Shown piece after piece: positions 20,395 to 29,815 of a stretch of 64,000 nucleotides of DNA. The DNA comes from Puccinellia tenuiflora. Its lineage: Eukaryota; Streptophyta; Magnoliopsida; Poales; Poaceae. Below the pieces are notes generated by a model that made no database searches, had not been told where the DNA came from, and was given only the letters and a program-made list of their open reading frames with translations. The translations under genes were made by a program, and so were the position numbers. The stretch is from the NCBI GenBank assembly GCA_012064385.1, contig QRDG01000816.1, forward strand, positions 988,543-1,052,542. The letters are read 5' to 3'. Position 1 is the first letter of the stretch. Each line of letters starts with the position of its first letter.

Positions 20395-20897
20395 TGGTGA
20401 TTGAAGTACGTAGGAACGGTTAATCTCGCCAGGGAATAAGGATTTACCCAGGTTCGGCCCCTCTGATTAGAGGTAAAGACCTACTTCCTGCTTCTATGTT
20501 ATTGCTCTTTACTAGATCTCGATTACAAGGACCCGTCTCCTACAATTTAGGAGCCGGCGACTTCTCTCTGGTGGTTAGGGTTTCTCTGACTCGACTTGAC
20601 CTCTTCTACTACGATCCAGGGCCCTCCTTATAAAGGTGGCGGGTCCCTAGGCTTACAATCTGTACCGAGTTCTACTCATATACGGAGTCCTACTCTAGGC
20701 TTTGTCCTTCCAAACTAGAACTCCGGGTTGTACTTGGACTCCTTCTTTGGATGAGCCCCCTTCTCCACACGGGCCTTGGTCGGCTTGTCTCCAGCCCAGC
20801 CCATGTGTCTTGTCTCGTAACTCGGCATTGGCCTTCTTGGTCTTGGCGGGTCTACTTTCCGGGTCCATGGGCCTACCTATAAAGTATCCCCCCATCA
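20339..20897 (-). repeat. Tat-4 5' LTR (559 bp)
   Basis: TGATGGGGGG (20897) to CCCCACGACA (20339) on the minus strand. TATA CTTTATAA lies at 20635-20628, with transcription inferred near 20600. It contains the gag ATG at 20394. It lacks an ~85-bp segment present in the 3' LTR. Confidence 0.92.
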
Positions 20898-21508
20898 ATG
20901 GCCCAATCTCGGCCGAGTGGGATGTAGATACTCATTTGGTGGCCCTAAAGGCACGCTTGGTACCGATGAGAGCTATCGGGATGAATCTCCTCAGCTCCAC
21001 GATCCGGGTCTACAATGTTCTCTGGCCCTGGTGCGAGGCCCCTACGATTGTCGACGAATTGGCCAAGTGCTTGATGGCCTCCGAGGAAAGGCTCGATGAC
21101 TGGCGATCATCCGCCGCCCGAGTCGGCGCAGATGAGGCCTTAACCTATTTGCTGTCTTGGTACGAGGAACTCGATCTCGAGATGCTGAAGACCGTGCGTG
21201 ACGGGTCCAAGTGGCTCTCTGACCCGGAACTCATTCAGCGTCGCCAAGAGCTGGCTCACTCGCTCATTCAATATGCTCCGGTGCACAGCTTTGTCCCGGG
21301 TGAGCGGGTTCCTCAAGCAGAGGAATTGGAGGTCGACGGCGAGGACGAAGAAGAGGACGAAGAACAAGTCGATGAGGAAATCCAAGCCGACACTCCTCCC
21401 GACATAGCCACAGGTACCGCTCTGGCCCCTGCAACCAAGGATTCCACCGAAGTCTCGACCTCGGAGCCGGCCAAGACCGATGCCGCTCCCTCTGCTCCAA
21501 GTAGCTGA

Positions 21509-22333
21509 TGCTCTGCTACCTAGACTTAGAAAAAACTGAAACCATCAAATCCCCGGAATGCCGGGTGCAAATGTAATATAAACCTTTAGCTTTTTATGCT
21601 CTGGCACTTGGTTCTTTACTTTTCACAATTTTAGCATGGTTATTTATTATGCCGGATCATTCTGAACCGAGTCCCCGAGTTTATTTTCTTGTTTACCATA
21701 CTTTGCAACCTCTGCTCTTGTCTACCTTTTTCGGTTTCTTGACAGTCGAGTCACAAGATTACCGAGATACGGCATACAATACTAAGAAACTTTGAGTCAA
21801 AGCTCACAATCATCCGACATAAAAGTTAGGAACGAAACAACTTGTGCCGAATCGCACTTGGGCCGAGTCCCCGAGTTTGTTTTCTTGTGTACTACACCTT
21901 GCAATCTCTGCCCTTGCCTACCTTTCGTGGGTTTTTTGGCATTCGGGTCACAAAATCACAAAAACATAGCATACAATACTCAAAACTTTTAAGACATGGT
22001 CTAGAGCCATCCGACAAAAAGCGAAAAGACAATAAAAAGGAAACCGAATCGCTCCTGGACCGAGTCCCCGAGTCTGTTTTCTTGTTTACTATCTCTTGCA
22101 ATCTCTGCCCTTGCCTACCTCTCATGGGTTTCTTGGCATTCGGGTCACAAAATCACAAAAACATAGCATACAATACTTGCAAACACGGAAACACGATTTT
22201 TGGAGCCATCCGACATACAGGAAACAGAGATAAGCATGCATACAACACAAGATTCATAGCAAGGCAGTCCCCGAGTTTCATTTCGGGGTGCCGACATATC
22301 ATTCCAGGGTTTCGAGATACATACAGTGAGTCC
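21509..22333 (-). repeat. Tat-2 3'-region tandem array, ~197-bp units
   Basis: This lies between the stop of the antisense gene and the end of pol. Units begin GAGTCCCCGAG at about 21669, 21865, 22062 and a partial one near 22265. On the element's strand each contains CTCGGGGACTC, near-identical to the polypurine tract. Most units also carry a CCGACAT half-site (21812, 22209, 22291). The ORFs across it are repeat by-products. Confidence 0.88.
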
Positions 22334-23821
22334 TTAAGAGTAAAAAGGGCGAAGAAGAGCTACATTCCAAGGCCGTTTGGTCTCCTCTCCGGATCTATCC
22401 ATCCTACTCTTCACCTGTGCCTGAGCATCAATAAGATAATATGCATCGTTGTTCAAAGCCTTGCTCACAATAAATGGCCACTCCCAGGGAGGAGATAGCT
22501 TGTGCATTCCGGCGGTGCGCTGCACAAGCCTAAGCACCAAATCTCCTTCTCGAAACTTGCGAGGATTTACTTTCCGGCTATGATAGCGTCGGAGATTTTG
22601 CTGATATATCGCAGACTTGGACAATGCTAGTTCTCGTGCTTCCTCGAGGAAATCGACATCATTTTCCCGGGCTTCCTTTGCCTCTGACTCGGTATACAAT
22701 GCGACTCTTGGCGAGTCATGCTCTATGTCAGTTGGCAGAACTGCCTCTGCTCCGTAGACCAGGAAGAATGGCGTATAGCCGGTGGAGCGATTCGGTGTAG
22801 TCCTTAGACTCCACAACACTGCTGGAATCTCATCCAACCAACAACCCGGAGTGCGCAACAGTGGCTCAATCAACCGAGGTTTGATGCCGGATAAGACTAG
22901 GGCATTTGATCTTTCCACTTGTCCATTGGACTGCGGATGTGCAACCGAATGTAAGTCTATCCGGATTCTCTTTTCCTGGCAAAACCGAGCAAAGGCTCCC
23001 TCTGCGAAATTGGTGCCATTATCCGTGATAATGCTATGCGGGTGACCATACCTCAGGATAATATCCTTCAGGAATGACACGGCTGTTCTGCCGTCGCACT
23101 TTCTAATTGGCTTCACCTCGATCCACTTGGTGAACTTGTCCACCATCACCAGTATGTGAGTCATGTTACCTCGGGCTGGTTTAAATGGTCCCACCATATC
23201 CAGACACCACACTTCAAATGGCCAAGTGATGGGAATAGTTTTGAGAGCTGATGCTGGCATATGAATTTTGTGTGCAAACCTCTGACATCCTTCACATTTC
23301 CGGACAATGTCCTCTGCCTGCTGCAAAGCACTGGGCCAGTAGAACCCATATCGGAATGCCTTAGCCACTATAGCTCGGGAAGAAGCGTGATGACCGCACT
23401 CTCCCTGATGAATATCTCGGAGGATCTTTTCTCCCTCCTCTGGTTCGACACAGCGTTGAAGCACAGTGGTCACACTTCTCTTGTACAGCTCACGATTGAT
23501 GATTGTGAAGGATTTGGATCGCCTTTGGATTTGTCTGGCCGAGACCTCATCACTCGGTAAGGTGCCATCCAACATGAACGTCATGATGGGTTGAGCCCAT
23601 GCCGGTACAGGGTTCCGGATTACTCGGTATAAATATCGATTCAGACTCGGGTGAAGGCTTGATTGATGGCTTGCGAAGATGCTCCAGTGAAACCCCGGGT
23701 GGAATGGCTTGCCGATATGACCCGATCTTGGACAACATGTCAGCACTTTCATTATCTGTCCGCCGAATGTGAGTGAACTCGCATCCATCAAAGAATCCCG
23801 AAATTTTCTGGACATGGAACC
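22334..23821 (-). pseudogene. Tat-2 integrase and end of archaeal-type RNase H
   Basis: This continues Tat-2 pol after the Tat-3 insertion; 38342 and 23821 are joined in the original element. The first ~80 residues finish the RNase H (FTHIRRTDNESADML). Relative to Tat-3, about 255 bp of linker is missing at 23615-23625 (between AATCCGGA and CCTGTACCGG), changing the frame. The integrase itself is open: HHCC finger (CGHHASSRAI...CEGCQ), WCLDMVGPF, ITDNGTNF, QVERSNAL and LSPPWEWPFIV near the C-terminus, where Tat-3 has WEGPF. Stop at 22334. Confidence 0.85.
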
Positions 23822-23826
23822 GGTAT

Positions 23827-24741
23827 TGTCGGGGGAAGCCCCCGAGTGGGGTCAATGTGGTAAAATAAGGTTGACTCGGAGTTGACCGAGTCAATGGAAA
23901 CCGACATACCATACAGGTTTTATTCGGGGTCAACCGGGTAAAGGTTAACCGACATATCCCTATGTCGGATCATGATTATTATATGTCGGAATCCCCTTTA
24001 TCGTTCTTATATGCAGGAGAGGGCAAGTCGAGTTATGGGCATGGGTGTGCCTATGTCGGGTGGAAGTTATCCCGGACGGTGGTCCACGTTCCTTGAGACA
24101 CGGAGCGAAACAAGGGCGGCGGCGTGCTGCAAGTGGATGGCGTGCCAAGCCTCGGCCACGCCTCTGACGCGGGTGGCGCGGCATAGTGGCGCTAGGCCTA
24201 GGCGTGGGCATGCTGTCTGACACAGAGGAGACCGTGGCGACCAGCGCTGCCACGGTCTGGGTATGGCGCAGCGGCGCCCGTGTCGGCCGGAGACCAAGGA
24301 GTATGGCGACAGTAGCAATGTTTTACACTGTAACCCTGGGTTTCCCTATATAAGGAGTACCAGGGGTACCTCTTAGAGGGACGGGCAACACTTCATTTGA
24401 GCCTAGACGCTGAGCAAATACGTCTTCCCTTGAGAGCTAGAAGAGAGCCAGAGAGCTGTTCTGAGACTCGGTTGAGGCTTAGATCTTGCAGTTCTTCGCA
24501 TACAGCTCGAGGAGCAAGCTTGTAACCAGTTGTAATCCACATATAAATCAAGTAGCAGGCAGGAGTAGGGGTGTTATCTCCTCACGAGAGCCCCGAACCT
24601 GGGTAAATCGTGTGCGTGTGTGTGTGAGTGAGTGTGTGTTCGTGTCTGTACGCCGTGCGTGCAAGCCCTCCCCGGTACCTCCAGCGTCCAATCGGCCCCA
24701 CATCAAGCCTATATGGCATCTGCCGTGACACCACCACGACA
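23827..24741 (+). repeat. Tat-3 5' LTR
   Basis: TGTCGGGGG to CACGACA. A TATA box TATATAAG lies at 24347-24354. Upstream, within ~160 bp, are several ATGTCGG half-sites including an inverted pair CCGACATA (23949-23956) and TATGTCGG (23961-23968). Near 24610 is a GT-rich microsatellite. The gag ATG 24713 lies 29 bases before the LTR end. Confidence 0.93.
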
Positions 24742-27700
24742 GTTGGCGCCCACCGTGGGGCCAGCAGCGGCGCTGGCTGGTGTGTTCATCCGGACGGGTT
24801 CCTTCATCGAGTCGGGTGAGCGCGTTCTCTGTGGCCTTGTCCACAGGTTCGGCTCGCTCAACGTCGTCAGCGACAACGCCGGCTGTTTCGGCAGCAGGCC
24901 ACTGCCCCGGAACGGCTGCCTCATCGAGTTCGGCTCCCTCACCGTCTACGTCGCCACCGAGGTTCCCTGCCGATTTCCCGAAAGGGTGCAGGTTGCAGCG
25001 GATCCCCCCGCTGTGTGCGCAGCTCGCGGCCGACGTATCGCCCGTCCCGCTGCTAGCTGTGCAGAGGTCATGATGACCGCCCCGGTTGCTGGTACTGGGG
25101 TGGCCGAGGTCAGCACCAGAACTACCAGGACGGCGCGCCCGCCGCTGGAGAGGCCGGAGAATCGTCCGGAGCAGGCCGGTACATCTGCTGTGCCAGTGAC
25201 GCCGAGTCCTCTTCAGGGCGCGATCGAGAAGCTGACGACTCCAGTGGCTCCGAGCGCAGATGTTGCTCTGACTCAGGCGGAGTTGGAGCAGCAGCGCCAG
25301 GAGATACTCCGAGAGGCTCAGGAGGTGGCCCGAGTCAAGCAGGACTTCGACATCTCCCTCCGTGAGTACAATATCGCTCATGGTTTTACACCGGTAGCTA
25401 ACCCGGTTAGTCGCATAAATGAGGTACGTGCTAGAGGTAGAGACCTCAATGCCGAAATAGCTAGAGATGGTAGAGCCAAATCTAGTAGAACTGCTAGTTA
25501 TGTGTCGGCAGGCCGGCCGAAATACAGTACCCCGGGCAAGAATCTTAGAGCTGCTGAGGCTGCTATAGCTGAGTTACCTAATTTAGCCGGTGAAGCTCGT
25601 GATAGGCAGCAGGACCGAGTTAATGAGTTGGTAGCTGTAGCCAACAGACAGAATGAGGCATTCCGGAATGCAAATCCGGGTGTAGGAGGATCCGGGTACC
25701 TTTACTCGGGTGGAGGTGCCGGAGGAGTGTCCAAGGGACAAGCCTCTTCGCCGTATGTCGGCGCAAGCCGTGGCCAGAGTGTGAACTCTGGCAAGAACAA
25801 ACAGCTGCAGGCGTATGATCCGGTATATGCCGGAAAGCAGAAGGCTGCCCAAGGTCAACCCGGACAGGGAGCTCTAGGACCTGTTCAGGGCAGACATGAA
25901 GCCAACCGAGTTAATCCGGCAAATCCGGGTCAGCCACCTCGGTATCCGGCACCCAATCCACCTCGTCAGCAAGCGGGTGCCGGGTATGCCGAGCCGGCCG
26001 CTGACCGATATGATGATGGTTACTCGGCCATGGAGCGTGCCGGGTATACAAGATACAGAGATCTGGCAACCGAGGGCGCACTCGGTGCTAGGTTGGGAGC
26101 TCGCCAGTTACCGGCTCACGATGTCCGCAACAAGCTTGACAGAATCTATCTGTCTGAACTGCTGGAGGAGCAAGGCCCACCGGGTCCTGCGTGCTTTGGA
26201 CCCCGGATCATGAAACAGCCACCGGTGCCGAATTTCCAGCTCCCCCGGGGTGCAAAGACCTATGACGGCAGCACCAAGCCGGAGGACTGGCTGACAGATT
26301 ACGTCACAGCGGTGCATATCGCTGGTGGCAGTCGCCGATGGGCCGTGCGGTATGTACCGCAGATGCTAGAGGGACCAGCCCGAATCTGGCTGAACAATCT
26401 GGAGGAGAATAGCATTGACTGCTGGCTCGACTTCTCCGACGCTTTCGTCAGCAACTTCTCCAGCACTTACAAGAGGCCGAATCGACCTCAGCAGCTGTCC
26501 ATGTGTCGGCAGCGAGAAGACGAAACAGACCGGGAATATCTGACCCGGTGGAGCACGATCCGGAACTCCTGTGAAGGAGTGATTGAGTCACAAGCCATTG
26601 CCTGGTTTGCGCAAGGATGCCGACATGGCTCCATGCTTTGGCAGAGACTCCAGAGGGAAATGCCGGCCACCTTGGCCGAGACAATGTCAATTGCTGACAG
26701 CTATGCACTCGGTGACCCGACACAGCCCTTGCTGACCCAGGTTGACGTGGGCAGGAGGTATCCTGCTCAAGACCGAGATAGATCGAGCCGGCGTAGCGAT
26801 CGCCCGGATAACCGAAACAAGAGAAGAGACGACCGACCGGATTACCGGTACGGATCGGACCAGGTCGCAGCTGTCGACCAAGATCAAGCGGGTGCCGGCA
26901 GCAGCCAGCGCCAGAAGAATGAGGGTCCCTCTTGGGGCCAGAACTCGGAAGGAAGGAAGCCATGGAACGGCGAGAGGAAGCCGTGGAATGGCGAGAGAAA
27001 GCCATGGAACGGAGAAAAGAAGCCATGGAATGGCAACAAGAAACAGTTGGATGATCAGGAGAGGTACATCTACGAGAAGATGCTGGATGGCCCTTGCTGC
27101 TTTCACACCAGACATCCCAGCAAACCAGCTCAACACTCGACTCGTGACTGTGACCGGCACAAGAATCAGACGGCGGCTACTGGTCCGACACCGAGACCCG
27201 CACCTCTGACAGGTGCAAATGCTCAACCCCTGAATGCACAGCCGAGACAAGAGGATGTCAATCAGGTAGCCAACAACAACAACAACAATTACAACGGCAA
27301 TGCTGGCCCAAGTAGGCAGAATCAGTACCGAGAGCCCCACCAGAGTTACATGGTCTTTGTGACCGAACCCAATGACAAACAGAGTCAGCACAGGCGTGCA
27401 ATGGAGGTAAATGCTGTTATGCCGGCGGTGCCGAAATTCATGTACTGGTCCGAGGATCAGATCAGTTGGAGTGTCAAGGACCATCCCAAGGTCATGCCGA
27501 ATCCCGGAGGTTATGCTCTGGTGGTGGATCCGACATTCGTCGGACCAAGTATTAATGTCAGGTTCACCCGGGTCCTTGTGGACAACGGGAGCAGCATCAA
27601 TATTATGTACCGAGATACCATGGTCAAGCTCGGTATAACCGAGAACATGATGCAGCCAAGCAGAACTACCTTTCATGGTATTGTGCCGGGTGTCTCGCAT

Positions 27701-28162
27701 GCACCTATGGGCACCGTGTGGGTCGACGTTGCCTTCGGCGACATAAGCAATAGCAGGACCGAGAGTCTGTTGTTCGAGGTTGTGGACCTCGAAAGCCCGT
27801 ATCATGCCTTACTCGGTAGGCCAGCACTCGCCAAGTTCATGGCGTCCACTCATGTGGCTTACTTGAAGATGAAGATGCCGGGTCCGAATGGTGTCATCAC
27901 TATCTCGGGTGACTACAAGCGTTCCATGGAGTGCGCCTCTGCCGGATCACTGCTGGCCGAGTCACTTGTGATTGCTGCCGAGAAGAAGAGAATCCATGAG
28001 GTGGTGGCTCTGGCCCAATCTGCTCAACTCGGTATACCGAGTCCGGCCAATCCGCAGCAAACTGCAACCTTCCAGGCGGCGAAGGAGTCCAAGAAAGTTG
28101 GCATCGACGAGTCTAACCCGGACCACACCGTCATCATCGGTGCCGGGCTGGACAGCAAATAG
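24713..28162 (+). CDS. gag-pro: Tat-3 Gag-protease polyprotein
   Basis: A 1149-codon frame from ATG 24713 in the LTR to TAG 28160-28162. Order: N-terminal ~95-residue module of short hydrophobic strands (GVFIRTGSF, LIEFGSLTVYVAT); Ala/Glu helix around residues 180-220; flexible linker; Gag core around residues 500-680 (KPEDWLTDYVTAVHI, YVPQMLEGPARIWL); a tandem Lys-Pro-Trp-Asn-Gly repeat (KPWNGERKPWNGEKK) near residue 755; a Cys-His segment (CCFHTRH...HSTRDC) in place of a classic CCHC knuckle; and the protease with VDNGSSINIMY and HALLGRPALAKFM. The start follows the conserved LTR ATG also present in Tat-2; initiation downstream cannot be excluded. An upstream in-frame extension to about 24632 exists but lacks support. 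Confidence 0.87.
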   Translation: MASAVTPPRQLAPTVGPAAALAGVFIRTGSFIESGERVLCGLVHRFGSLNVVSDNAGCFGSRPLPRNGCLIEFGSLTVYVATEVPCRFPERVQVAADPPAVCAARGRRIARPAASCAEVMMTAPVAGTGVAEVSTRTTRTARPPLERPENRPEQAGTSAVPVTPSPLQGAIEKLTTPVAPSADVALTQAELEQQRQEILREAQEVARVKQDFDISLREYNIAHGFTPVANPVSRINEVRARGRDLNAEIARDGRAKSSRTASYVSAGRPKYSTPGKNLRAAEAAIAELPNLAGEARDRQQDRVNELVAVANRQNEAFRNANPGVGGSGYLYSGGGAGGVSKGQASSPYVGASRGQSVNSGKNKQLQAYDPVYAGKQKAAQGQPGQGALGPVQGRHEANRVNPANPGQPPRYPAPNPPRQQAGAGYAEPAADRYDDGYSAMERAGYTRYRDLATEGALGARLGARQLPAHDVRNKLDRIYLSELLEEQGPPGPACFGPRIMKQPPVPNFQLPRGAKTYDGSTKPEDWLTDYVTAVHIAGGSRRWAVRYVPQMLEGPARIWLNNLEENSIDCWLDFSDAFVSNFSSTYKRPNRPQQLSMCRQREDETDREYLTRWSTIRNSCEGVIESQAIAWFAQGCRHGSMLWQRLQREMPATLAETMSIADSYALGDPTQPLLTQVDVGRRYPAQDRDRSSRRSDRPDNRNKRRDDRPDYRYGSDQVAAVDQDQAGAGSSQRQKNEGPSWGQNSEGRKPWNGERKPWNGERKPWNGEKKPWNGNKKQLDDQERYIYEKMLDGPCCFHTRHPSKPAQHSTRDCDRHKNQTAATGPTPRPAPLTGANAQPLNAQPRQEDVNQVANNNNNNYNGNAGPSRQNQYREPHQSYMVFVTEPNDKQSQHRRAMEVNAVMPAVPKFMYWSEDQISWSVKDHPKVMPNPGGYALVVDPTFVGPSINVRFTRVLVDNGSSINIMYRDTMVKLGITENMMQPSRTTFHGIVPGVSHAPMGTVWVDVAFGDISNSRTESLLFEVVDLESPYHALLGRPALAKFMASTHVAYLKMKMPGPNGVITISGDYKRSMECASAGSLLAESLVIAAEKKRIHEVVALAQSAQLGIPSPANPQQTATFQAAKESKKVGIDESNPDHTVIIGAGLDSK
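24744..24760 (+). other. Tat-3 primer-binding site
   Basis: TGGCGCCCACCGTGGGG, two bases after the LTR, in frame with gag (residues LAPTVG). Confidence 0.9.
28160..28162 (+). other. In-frame TAG between protease and RT, candidate read-through site (Tat-3)
   Basis: AAA TAG GAA AGC. The frame upstream (Gag-protease) and downstream (RT) is the same, and no frameshift is needed. The same codon and context occurs in Tat-2 and Tat-4. Confidence 0.75.
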
Positions 28163-29815
28163 GAAAGCGAGCTCATCCACTTCCTCCGTGAGAATCGGGA
28201 TATCTTCGCATGGTCCAGTCAGGACTTGCTGGGTGTTCCGAGGGAGTTGGCTGAGCACTCTCTGCATGTCAGGCCAGATGCTAGGCCTGTGAAGCAACCG
28301 ACACGGCGTCTTGCCGAAGGAAGAAGGAAAGCTGTGGGTGACGAGTTAGCCAAGTTACTCGCATCCAATGCCATAGTAGAAGTGAAGTACCCGGACTGGT
28401 TGGCTAACCCGGTCCTGGTAGAGAAGAAAAAAGATGAACCGGATGCTGCCACTGTCTGGCGCATGTGTGTCGACTACACACACCTGAACAAAGCATGTCC
28501 TAAAGATCCATTCCCGCTGCCCCGGATCGATCAGGTGATCGACTCCACGGCCGGGTGTGAACTGCTCTCCTTTGTAGACGCGTACTCTGGTTTTCACCAG
28601 ATACCGCTGAACCCTGATGATCAAATAAAGACTGCTTTTATCACCCCGTACGGGGCTTATTGCTATCGTGTCATGTGTTTCGGTTTGAGAAATGCCGGTG
28701 CCACTTATCAGCGCTGTATGCAAAAATGTCTGCATGATCAAATAGGTAAAAATGTGCAGGTGTATGTCGACGACATAGTTATTAAAACTAAAGAAAAACA
28801 CACACTGCTGGATGACCTTAGGGAAACATTCGCAAACCTGAGAAAATTCCGACTTAAACTTAATCCGGATAAATGCACATTCGGTGTACCAGCAGGAAAG
28901 TTACTCGGTTTCCTCGTGTCTAGCCGAGGTATCGAGGCAAACCCGACTAAGATCCGGGCGATAGAAAATATGAAGTTGCCGAGATGTCTCCGAGATATCC
29001 AGAAATTCACCGGATGTCTGGCATCTCTGAGCCGTTTCCTAGGTCGGTTGGGAGAAAAGGCCTTGCCCTTATACCAACTGATGAAAAAATCAGACAGGTT
29101 CAGCTGGACTCCGCAAGCGGATGCGGCATTTCATGAGTTAAAAACAATGTTAGCTACTGCGCCGATACTGGCTTCGCCACTACCGAGTGAGCCCATGCTG
29201 CTCTACATTGCGGCCACTAACCGAGTCGTTAGTGTCGTAGTGGTGGTGGAGCGAGAGGAAGAAGGAGCTACCATGCAGAGGCCGGTATATTATTTGAGTG
29301 AGGTGCTCTCCGCATCGAAACAAAACTACCCTCACTATCAAAAAATGACTTACGGCGTCTATATGGCGGCCAAAAAACTAAAGCATTACTTCCAGGAGCA
29401 CCCCATGACTGTCGTGAGTGCGGCCCCTGTGTCGGAAATTCTTGGCAACAAGGATGCAAGTGGCCGAGTTGCTAAATGGGCTATTGAGCTTGCAGCTTAT
29501 GCGCCGCAGTATGCAAGAAGAGATACCATCAAATCTCAAGCGGTGGCCGAGTTCCTCGTGGACTGGGCCGAGATGGAGTATGAGCCGTCCTTACCGGACT
29601 CCAACTACTGGAGAATGCATTTTGACGGGTCCAAGGTAAAGGAGGGCCTGGGAGCTGGTGTAGTTCTTACCTCGCCAAAGCGAGATCAGCTGAAATACGT
29701 ATTGCAAGTACACTTTGCAGCATCCAACAATGTCGCCGAGTATGAAGCACTGATTCATGGACTCAAAGTGGCAAAGGAAATAGGAATTCGACGGATCATC
29801 TGTTATGGTGACTCA
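28163..29815 (+). CDS. pol: Tat-3 reverse transcriptase, RNase H and start of second RNase H
   Basis: It opens with ESELIHFLRENRDIFAW and MCVDYTHLNKACPKDPF. Palm motifs are FVDAYSGFHQIPL, FGLRNAGATYQR and the active site YVDDIVIK (about 28765-28790); thumb at FGVPAGKLLGFLVS. The RT-linked RNase H covers about 29100-29560 (RFSWTPQADAAFHELK, MTYGVYMAAKKLKHYFQEHP). The archaeal-type RNase H starts at HFDGSKVKEGLGAGVVL. The frame is lost near 29815: Tat-3 reads GACTCAGGACC where Tat-2 reads GACTCGGACC, one extra base. All RT catalytic residues are present. Confidence 0.88.

Larger units (their letters stand above)
5710..20897 (-). mobile_element. Tat-4: Ty3/gypsy Tat-lineage LTR retrotransposon, defective
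   Basis: LTRs at 20897-20339 (5') and 6353-5710 (3') flank a primer site, gag, protease, RT, two RNase H domains, integrase and a convergent antisense gene. Target duplication ATGGC is at 5705-5709 and 20898-20902. Removing the element restores an uninterrupted reading frame in the Tat-2 antisense gene that matches the unoccupied site in the Tat-3 copy (near 33000). The LTRs differ at about 8 of 559 aligned bases by eye (about 1.4%), plus an ~85-bp segment present only in the left LTR. At 1.3e-8 substitutions/site/year this is roughly half a million years. Mini-5 is inserted at 6702-9326. It cannot be autonomous because the RT catalytic segment is deleted. Confidence 0.93.
2414..21508 (+). 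pseudogene. Tat-2 antisense passenger gene (PF04195-like), six coding exons, split by Tat-4
   Basis: This gene lies antisense to Tat-2 gag-pol. Exons by GT-AG rule and comparison with the Tat-3 copy: 2414-3352, 3453-3886, 3973-4849, 5031-5187, 5261-5548, 5621-5709 plus 20903-21508. They sum to 3390 bases, exactly 1130 codons, with intron phases 0,2,0,1,1. The N-terminal ~230 residues resemble the plant 'putative gypsy type transposon' family (GRP-like core with YLGLWPTVEAWSKYFHFR). Exon 2 is acidic and Ser/Asp-rich, exon 3 is Gln/Pro-rich, exons 4-5 form a Glu/Lys-rich coiled coil, and the last exon is helical with an acidic tail (EEEDEEQVDEEIQ). Breaks: TAG at 3089-3091, where Tat-3 has CAG, and the 15-kb Tat-4 insertion. 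The molecular role is unknown; nuclear or DNA binding is speculation. Confidence 0.75.

Noticed and set aside
24600..24650. GT-rich microsatellite as a functional element
   Set aside because: It varies by 2 bp between the two Tat-3 LTRs and is an AC run in the opposite-strand LTRs, as expected for slippage.
26687..27805. 372-codon ORF antisense to Tat-3 gag-pro
   Set aside because: It is the reverse reading of a strongly coding frame with recognisable Gag and protease motifs. No corresponding promoter or family match is seen.
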